Part shown: piece by piece, positions 24,457 to 30,671 of the stretch
Layout of the letters: the number at the start of each line of letters is the position of its first letter
Numbering within the stretch: position 1 is the stretch's first letter
Source of the DNA: CACEUX01 sp964404235
Lineage (GTDB): Bacteria > Fidelibacterota > Marinisomatia > Marinisomatales > UBA1611
NCBI GenBank assembly: GCA_964404235.1
Contig: CAYOJL010000013.1
Coordinates: forward strand, 1-30,671
Direction of reading: 5' to 3'
Length of the DNA stretch: 30,671 bases
Made by a program: the position numbers and the translations under genes
The notes under the pieces: generated by a model
Seen by the model: the letters and a program-made list of their open reading frames with translations, nothing else
Databases searched by the model: none
Told to the model about the DNA's origin: nothing

Positions 24457-25191
24457 TTAAGACGTAATATGCTTTAATGCAGGGATTTCTTCTATACTTT
24501 TTCCTAGGTATTCAATCTCAAAATTGACTGATGGAGATAATTCATGATTAGGGAATTTTTTTAGGAAACTTTCGTATTCTACTTTTGCACTTTTTGTGTC
24601 ATTAAGAACATTAGCATAGATATAGCCTATCATAAATAGCGCGTGAGGTTCTTGTTCTGAACCAACAAAATTTTCACTAACCTTTCTATATTCCTGAATT
24701 GCAGTAGTAAAATCTCTAAAATCATTCATATATATATCACCTAACATATATTGAGCCTTAGGAGTTGATTCATGTTGAAAGTACTTCTCTGTCATATACA
24801 TTAAGTGATCTACAGCTTCTTTCAATAATTTACGTTTTCGAAGTGATTCAGCTTTATTAAGTATATATTCTGGGAATTCATTTATTTGCATCTGAGCCTG
24901 TTCACCTTGTACAGTCTTCCCATATCTGTCAACCGTATTTTGTAATTCTACAAAACCTGATTCAAGATCGTTTTTCCAATTTAAATAAATTGAAGCGAGT
25001 TTATATTGTGCCTTTGATGCCAAACTATCATTAGGAAATTTTTCCAACAAAGTTTGAAGATCCCTTATAGCCATATCTATCTGATTATTTTCAGTATTTT
25101 GCTTAGACGAATCAAAAAGCTCTGTTGATGACTTGGTGCAACCCGCCACTAACAAGAATCCTAATAAAGCTAATGTATATTTAATTTTCAT
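24457..25191 (-). CDS. TPR-repeat lipoprotein (BamD/YbgF-like)
   Basis: The protein has a lipoprotein signal with lipobox LVAGC (Cys18). TPR-like helical repeats follow, recognisable by A-x-Y/L-x3-x-L and the recurring KFPN/SLAS-type turns (AIRDLQTLLEKFPNDSLASKAQYKLA, STPKAQYMLGDIY, AEVEYESFLKKFPNHELSP-like segments). It is 244 residues long, close to BamD. The AGGAAG Shine-Dalgarno site is well placed. It follows the TamA-like gene (109-bp spacer) and precedes moxR. A role as an outer-membrane scaffold lipoprotein is likely; whether it is BamD, YbgF/CpoB or something else is not settled. Confidence 0.72.
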   Translation of the reverse strand: MKIKYTLALLGFLLVAGCTKSSTELFDSSKQNTENNQIDMAIRDLQTLLEKFPNDSLASKAQYKLASIYLNWKNDLESGFVELQNTVDRYGKTVQGEQAQMQINEFPEYILNKAESLRKRKLLKEAVDHLMYMTEKYFQHESTPKAQYMLGDIYMNDFRDFTTAIQEYRKVSENFVGSEQEPHALFMIGYIYANVLNDTKSAKVEYESFLKKFPNHELSPSVNFEIEYLGKSIEEIPALKHITS

Positions 25192-25300
25192 TATCTTCCT
25201 TTAATTAAAAGCTGCGGAAATTAATGCCTCTTTCTTTCCACGTAAAGTATTTGCTAAAACTTATATGTAATCCTTAAAAATGAGTTCCATATTTGAATTA

Positions 25301-27097
25301 TTAAAATAAGTTTTGAACTCCAATATTAAATTGTTGTTTATTACGATCATCAACCTGAATCGCATAATCAAACCTAGCTGGTCCTAAAGGAGTTTCAAAG
25401 GTCAAACCTATACCTACATCCCACTTCAATTCTTCAAACAAATTATAGCCTGATGGCTCATCAGATAAAAACCCACCATCAGCAAATAGTGTCATTCCGA
25501 ATGATTTGTAAAGATGTTGTCTAAGCTCAAAATTTGTCATTAATCTTGTACTACCTCCATTTGGTTCACCTTCATCATTAACACTGAACTTTAAAACTTG
25601 CCACCCTCTCATCGATGTACTTCCACCAAGATAAAATTTTTCAAAAGAATAATCTTCATCCTCGTGCTTCCATTGCCAAAGTCTACCATATTGAATACGC
25701 ATTGCAAAAACAGGACCTTTTAATAAAGAAGAATAAGATTGAAATGTTAAATCCGTTTTAAAATATTCTCTTGAACCATCAAAACCTGCTTTCTTTATTA
25801 ACCCCTGGACTAAATATCCTTTTTTTGTAAAAAGAGGGTCATCCTTACGATCAATATTGATTTTCAATGATATTGAGCGCTCTTCAATATTATCCTCTGA
25901 TCTATCTGAAAAACGTTCCCAAATTGTACTGGTCTCAAAATATGATCTACCTTTTAATTGAATACGTTGAGCAAGATTTGTACCAAAACGGTCTATACCT
26001 TGTGGTAAATCAGTCGCTTTACCAAAAATAAATTTTTCATAGTATCCAATTATTTTTGTTGGAAATCTTATGCCTAAAAACCAATTAGTCGAAAGACTTG
26101 CATCATATCTAAGCCTAGAAGCAACAAAACTAGTATCTATAGTGAAACCAGCTAATAGTTTCATAGAAAATTGTTTAGTAGAATTAAGAAATGCACGGTC
26201 TCGCCATTCAATTGTTGCACTAACTGCATCGATCTCATTAGCACCTTCTGCAAAACTGATTGGGACCAAACCACCAGATGAATTCCATTCTCTCTGTTTA
26301 TATCTTTTCATATCAATAAAAATATCTACTAAAGAATCAGAATCAGCAACTTTTGTGGGAGTTAGATTTGCAGTTGAAAATATACCGATCTCCCTTAAAT
26401 GTTTGGATGTTTTATCCATTGTTGATTTGGAGTAAAGATCGCCAGTTTTATATTTCAATTCTCTTAGAACTAATGAACTATCAATATTCCCAGTTCTTTT
26501 AAAAGAAGTATTTCTTAAATAATAATTATTCCCTTCATTAATATTAATATCAACTAAAACAGAGTCACTGATTAGATCTTTAATTGAAACATCAAAATAA
26601 AGTTTTCCTAATTCGTGGTATTCATTTTCTAATAAATATAAATTGTCATTTAAACCCACAGGGTCATACGGTTTTTTTAGATATAAATCCAAGAGTTCTT
26701 TTATCCTTTCACTATTGATAAGAACATTTCCGCTGATATTAACTTTAGACAAGTAGTACTGTTTACCCTCATTAATCTTAAATAAAATATTTACATATTT
26801 TTTGTCAGAGATTTGTATTTCTGTAAAAGAGTCTTCTATTTTAACATCAAGGAAACCCTTAGAGTGATAATAATTTTTTAGGGTCAATGCATCCAATCTT
26901 AATAAACGGTCATCAAACATAGGTTTTCGAAAAAAAAAGTTTGGGGGACGTTGACGCACAATATATAAGACTTCATTCATTGATACATTATCGTTGCCTT
27001 CAAGGATAATTTCTTTGATAAACCTTTGATCTGTTTCTGCAATTAAAATACCCATGAATAACCATAGGTAAAAAAATGCTTTTATTGTATATAACAT
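25301..27097 (-). CDS. TamA/BamA-like Omp85 outer-membrane assembly protein
   Basis: Omp85 proteins insert or translocate other proteins at the outer membrane. The 598-residue product has a signal peptide (about 1-20). Three POTRA-like repeats follow (about 24-100, 110-185 and 187-265), and then a C-terminal 16-strand-type beta-barrel. The barrel carries LGGSTSMRGW, the lid-lock element of the VRGF/Y type, and ends in Phe (FNIGVQNLF), the OMP signature. With only three POTRAs and a tamB gene 3 nt upstream, TamA is the better name than five-POTRA BamA. BamA is presumably elsewhere. Confidence 0.85.
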   Translation of the reverse strand: MLYTIKAFFYLWLFMGILIAETDQRFIKEIILEGNDNVSMNEVLYIVRQRPPNFFFRKPMFDDRLLRLDALTLKNYYHSKGFLDVKIEDSFTEIQISDKKYVNILFKINEGKQYYLSKVNISGNVLINSERIKELLDLYLKKPYDPVGLNDNLYLLENEYHELGKLYFDVSIKDLISDSVLVDININEGNNYYLRNTSFKRTGNIDSSLVLRELKYKTGDLYSKSTMDKTSKHLREIGIFSTANLTPTKVADSDSLVDIFIDMKRYKQREWNSSGGLVPISFAEGANEIDAVSATIEWRDRAFLNSTKQFSMKLLAGFTIDTSFVASRLRYDASLSTNWFLGIRFPTKIIGYYEKFIFGKATDLPQGIDRFGTNLAQRIQLKGRSYFETSTIWERFSDRSEDNIEERSISLKINIDRKDDPLFTKKGYLVQGLIKKAGFDGSREYFKTDLTFQSYSSLLKGPVFAMRIQYGRLWQWKHEDEDYSFEKFYLGGSTSMRGWQVLKFSVNDEGEPNGGSTRLMTNFELRQHLYKSFGMTLFADGGFLSDEPSGYNLFEELKWDVGIGLTFETPLGPARFDYAIQVDDRNKQQFNIGVQNLF

Positions 27098-27100
27098 AAA

Positions 27101-30100
27101 TTAATAGGCATATCTATAGCGATATTTAAGATTCAAATTTCCCTCTTCATCATAAGCACCAACTACAGAAAAATGACGGTTTAATTTATACTCAACACCT
27201 ATTTGTTTTTGATCATTATTAAGGGAAAAAGACCTTTTATAGGATAAATTTAAAAATGCTTTTTCACTAAGTTTTGTTTTTACTGTCACTTCATAATCTT
27301 CATTTGCGCCCTGAAGTAGACCAGCTGCTCCAGTGATATCAATATCATCCACATAATTCATCATGCCAATATTAGATTCTTTAAGATTTTTTTCTAATTG
27401 ATTCTCTAATAATGTACCTAAAATTGAAACGGTTTGGTTCCCAAATCCAGTTGACGTCCATTCAGCATCTTCAATTCTTTTACCCCAAGTTAGTAGTTCA
27501 AGTATATCACTTTCTGAGAATCCACTACCAGATTCTAATATAATATCAAGATCTTCAATACCACCCATGATACGTAGTTCAATTCGTTCATCATCGACCA
27601 TTGTATTTGCACTCACATCGATATAAGGATTAAAACCTTTATTATCAAAACTAACAAGACCTTCTAACTCATCAAAATAATCTGTAAAAGAAATAACACT
27701 ACCATCTTCAACAATGATCTGCCCACCAAAATCAACCTCCTGATTTCCTATTTGACCTAAATTTAATTCACCAGTAAACTTTGCATTAATTTGAGAATTT
27801 TTAAAAAATGCAGAACCGATTATTGGAATATTTAGATTATAAGCCAAAATGGTTTCCTGATCATCCTGAATTGGAGTGCCAACATACTCAGTACTAAACT
27901 CATAAAATATATTTGCTTCCTGGGTTTCAATTGTGCCATCAATTAAAACGGTATCTTTACCAGCTATGGTTAAATCTAGATTACTGTTCCCAGAAATATC
28001 TAAGAATAATAGTTTATAAGACGCATTATTTGCTTTTACATTTAAATCATACCCTGGGTAAAAAAATTGCGAAAAATCCATTGTACCACCAATAAATGTA
28101 TTCTGTCCTTTTTGTTTAGTACTATTTCCACTTTCATTGTATAGTAAGGCATCTAGTCTATCAATGGTCAATTTGTTATCTACCATTTTAGCATTGCCAT
28201 CAATAAGTGTAATTGGGTCACTAACCAATAATGTATATAGGCTACCATCTTTTATATTTATATACCCATTACGTTTTATATCGTCTGCTTGACCATTTAG
28301 TAATAATTTAATATCAATATCTCCATTTGCAGAATCTAAGTCAGATAAATATGGAGAAAGGAAAGGTAATGAAGACATTTTAGCATTGGATTCAAAGTTG
28401 ATAGAATCTTGATTGAAAAAATATCCAAATCTTGATGAATTTAGATTAAGGTCAAAAGGTAGTGATCCAAATGCTGTTATAGTTCCTTCTTTCGAAAATG
28501 ATCTAACCGATGCCACATCTAATTTCCGGCCATCATAATTCCCCTGACTCGAAAGATCCCCTAAGTATATTAAATCAAAAACTGCATTCTCTATGTTAAT
28601 ATCATAGGAGAATTGTGTTTTTTCTGGAGTCCCTTTTAAATCAAGTTTACCAGTACCAGTACCACCTATTGTAAAAAACTTAGGAATAAATTGGTGAATA
28701 AATTCTAATGATAAGTTTGAAAAATTTGAATTAAGCGATATTAATGCATTCTTATTATTACTTTTTTCAAATGGAATAATTCCAGATGCCTGAATACCCA
28801 TAGTGCCCTTGCGAGTCATCGTTATATCATCAAGGTGAAGCATTCCACTTTTATAAAGACATGATAATGTCATCTCATCAAATGGCTCATCCATATATTT
28901 ACCTTTCTTCAATGAGAGATCTGTATCAAGATCAAAGTGTTTTCCATCTGAACGTACCCAAACCTCGCCAAAAATTAATCCAGATAATTTTAAACGTTCA
29001 TCCTCAAAGAATTGAGTAATCATTTCTGCATCAAAATTTGACATTTTAAACCTTCCCTCCGGTTGATCGCCACCTGAGATCACACCTTCCATCATACCAT
29101 CATTGATATGAAGTTCAAATGGATTAAAATGAAAAATAGAATCTTGAATAACGAATTTTAATGGCTTAGCATTAACAAGATAGTTATCTTGGTATGCAAA
29201 TTGGATTCTATCAATCTGGTATTGATCAAATCCATTAAAATGACCAGACGCCTGTAAAAAATCATTACCCGATTTGAAATGACAGTTTTCTAAAATAATT
29301 GATCTATTGTCAATGGTTGCACTGACAGTACCACTATCAAAACTTCTGTGTTTCCATTGACCTTTACCAGCTTTAATATCGATAAAACCAGAGGGCATAG
29401 TATCATTAACCGTTATCTGTGAGTTTAGTTCAATGGATTCAAGAGCAAAATTACTTATTTTGACATTCTCGCATATCAGTTCAGCTAAAGCTGATGGGGA
29501 ATAAATATCACCTGAAATCTTTAAATTCCCAGTAGCTTTACCCGAAACAAAATCACCAGGTAAAAAACTATTTACAAGTCCAATATCAGCTCTTTCCATA
29601 TCCGTAAAAATATCAATGGTCTTTGAGGAAAAATCACCCTTCCCATTAATAGTTAAATAACTATCACCAACCAATAACATTACAGGGTCTATTGTTGATA
29701 AAAGACTATCACTATAAGATAATTGCCCATGGATAGAAATTTCACCTTGATTGAATAATTTATTTTCAATCATTTCAATGGTCATATCAATCTGATCTAA
29801 AGCTCCTTCATTAGTTAGGCCTGCATCCATAATTAAAAGACCAGACATTTGAGTAGGTTTTTGATTTTTCACCCATCTACCTAAATCGAGATTATCTAAA
29901 TTCATATAACAACTTATTCTTTCATTTTCATTCCATAGTCCATTTAAGGTTAATTGAGAGTTTTCACCTTCAAGTTCAAGCTCCTTTATAATCCATATTT
30001 TCCCCTTTTTACTGATATCAAAATGACCAATCATATCAAGACCTAATTGATTCTCAACTGATAATTCTCCATAAAAATACTCGAGATCTGATTCAAAATT

Positions 30101-30671
30101 AAAGTGACCAGTAAATGTAGAAAATTTTGCTTTTAAGGGTAATTTGCTGAATAGCTCTTCAGGAAAGCTGAATTGTGAAGCTTCGATAGATCCCTTTAAA
30201 ATAGAGCTTTTTCTATCTAGAGATAAATTTCCTGAAACTGGTAATCCAAAAAGCTTGCCACTTATATCTTTTAAAAAATATGAATAATCATCGTAACCCA
30301 ATACCATGGAATTGAATTTGCATACCATATCAGATTTGTTTTCTAATGATATCTTTACCAAATCACAATTCAATAAAGGATTTTCCATACCCACCAGCTC
30401 TCCTCCAATCATTATATCCAAGATATAATCATTACCTTTTATATTTGATTGAACTTTACCATTAATAAAAAATGATCTTATATGATATGGAATATTTAAT
30501 TTCTTTAAACTTTGTTTTGAGGGATCCATTGAATAATCATTATCAATATAGTTTAGGTGCATACCCTCAACTGTTAGTAGGTCTAAAACTGGAGATCCAA
30601 TCAAAGAGGAGAAAACTCCAATATTTATTGATGCTTTTTCTATTCCTATAGAAGAACCATTGGTATGTTTG
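27101..30671 (-). CDS. tamB: TamB-like translocation/assembly module protein, N-terminus beyond window
   Basis: TamB proteins bridge the envelope as a long beta-sheet groove and work with TamA in envelope protein or lipid traffic. At least 1,189 residues are visible, running off the right edge. The frame is open to 30671 (ASINIGVFSSLIGSPVLDLL is read before the first Met), so no start is present. Most of the protein is a repeating beta pattern of the AsmA/TamB type, with segments like KASGHFNGF and GRFKMSNFD. The C-terminal TamB domain has DITGAAGLLQG, SEKAFLNLSYKRSF and QIGVEYKLNRHFSVVGAYDEEGN, and ends in aromatic residues. It is transcribed just before the TamA-like gene. Confidence 0.88.
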   Translation of the reverse strand, partial: KHTNGSSIGIEKASINIGVFSSLIGSPVLDLLTVEGMHLNYIDNDYSMDPSKQSLKKLNIPYHIRSFFINGKVQSNIKGNDYILDIMIGGELVGMENPLLNCDLVKISLENKSDMVCKFNSMVLGYDDYSYFLKDISGKLFGLPVSGNLSLDRKSSILKGSIEASQFSFPEELFSKLPLKAKFSTFTGHFNFESDLEYFYGELSVENQLGLDMIGHFDISKKGKIWIIKELELEGENSQLTLNGLWNENERISCYMNLDNLDLGRWVKNQKPTQMSGLLIMDAGLTNEGALDQIDMTIEMIENKLFNQGEISIHGQLSYSDSLLSTIDPVMLLVGDSYLTINGKGDFSSKTIDIFTDMERADIGLVNSFLPGDFVSGKATGNLKISGDIYSPSALAELICENVKISNFALESIELNSQITVNDTMPSGFIDIKAGKGQWKHRSFDSGTVSATIDNRSIILENCHFKSGNDFLQASGHFNGFDQYQIDRIQFAYQDNYLVNAKPLKFVIQDSIFHFNPFELHINDGMMEGVISGGDQPEGRFKMSNFDAEMITQFFEDERLKLSGLIFGEVWVRSDGKHFDLDTDLSLKKGKYMDEPFDEMTLSCLYKSGMLHLDDITMTRKGTMGIQASGIIPFEKSNNKNALISLNSNFSNLSLEFIHQFIPKFFTIGGTGTGKLDLKGTPEKTQFSYDINIENAVFDLIYLGDLSSQGNYDGRKLDVASVRSFSKEGTITAFGSLPFDLNLNSSRFGYFFNQDSINFESNAKMSSLPFLSPYLSDLDSANGDIDIKLLLNGQADDIKRNGYINIKDGSLYTLLVSDPITLIDGNAKMVDNKLTIDRLDALLYNESGNSTKQKGQNTFIGGTMDFSQFFYPGYDLNVKANNASYKLLFLDISGNSNLDLTIAGKDTVLIDGTIETQEANIFYEFSTEYVGTPIQDDQETILAYNLNIPIIGSAFFKNSQINAKFTGELNLGQIGNQEVDFGGQIIVEDGSVISFTDYFDELEGLVSFDNKGFNPYIDVSANTMVDDERIELRIMGGIEDLDIILESGSGFSESDILELLTWGKRIEDAEWTSTGFGNQTVSILGTLLENQLEKNLKESNIGMMNYVDDIDITGAAGLLQGANEDYEVTVKTKLSEKAFLNLSYKRSFSLNNDQKQIGVEYKLNRHFSVVGAYDEEGNLNLKYRYRYAY

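Noticed and set aside
25192..25300. Nine-codon frame beginning MELIFKDYI in the spacer before the TPR lipoprotein
   Set aside because: It has no ribosome-binding site and is stopped after nine codons. It is not supported as a gene.

Overview
The window comes from an AT-rich, Gram-negative-type bacterium. It encodes an outer-membrane assembly pair (TamA-like Omp85 protein plus TamB), lipoproteins with lipoboxes, a B12-dependent class II ribonucleotide reductase, a bacterial geranylgeranylglyceryl-phosphate synthase and a fused FtcD. Together these fit a member of the FCB group, and a Marinimicrobia (SAR406)-like marine bacterium is my best guess. That assignment rests on gene content recalled from memory, not on a phylogeny. 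The sequence is a draft: it has a 100-N scaffold join at 2755-2854 and a 10-N gap inside pyrC at 6716-6725.

Layout, left to right. Positions 1-134 hold the start of a minus-strand zinc-ribbon protein, divergent from nrdJ (plus, from 406). nrdJ runs into the 100-N gap tail-to-tail with frr. From 2855 to 11214 almost everything is on the minus strand and is transcribed leftwards. In order of transcription this is a PLP-dependent serine/threonine dehydratase or racemase, miaA (interrupted by one in-frame TAA), the pyrR-pyrB-pyrC pyrimidine operon and then rplM-rpsI-rpsB-tsf-pyrH-frr. A PyrR-type attenuator with a recognisable PyrR-binding loop and an intrinsic terminator lies ahead of pyrR. A small plus-strand island (11273-12348) holds a cyclophilin-type lipoprotein and a SixA-like phosphatase, whose 3' end overlaps mutL.

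From 12342 to the right edge all genes are again on the minus strand and tightly packed. In order of transcription they form an envelope block (tamB, tamA-like, a TPR lipoprotein), a partial Bat block (MoxR ATPase, DUF58, BatD-like), then efp, accB, accC, gcvH, GGGP synthase, a GmhA-like SIS protein, xerD, an M50 site-2-type protease, a newly noted 41-residue membrane microprotein, ftcD and mutL. Many junctions are TAATG or TAAATG overlaps or 1-10 nt gaps, so long co-transcribed units and translational coupling are likely.

Functionally, the window combines nucleotide supply (NrdJ, PyrR/B/C/H), translation (S2, S9, L13, EF-Ts, RRF, EF-P, MiaA), fatty-acid and possibly ether-lipid synthesis (AccB/AccC, GGGPS), and envelope assembly. 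Most of it is housekeeping. No mobile elements, CRISPR arrays, rRNA or tRNA genes were seen. The points most worth a second look are the microprotein, the PyrR leader, the miaA nonsense codon, the ATT start of the protease, the His-to-Gln change in the GmhA-like protein, and the GGGP synthase.
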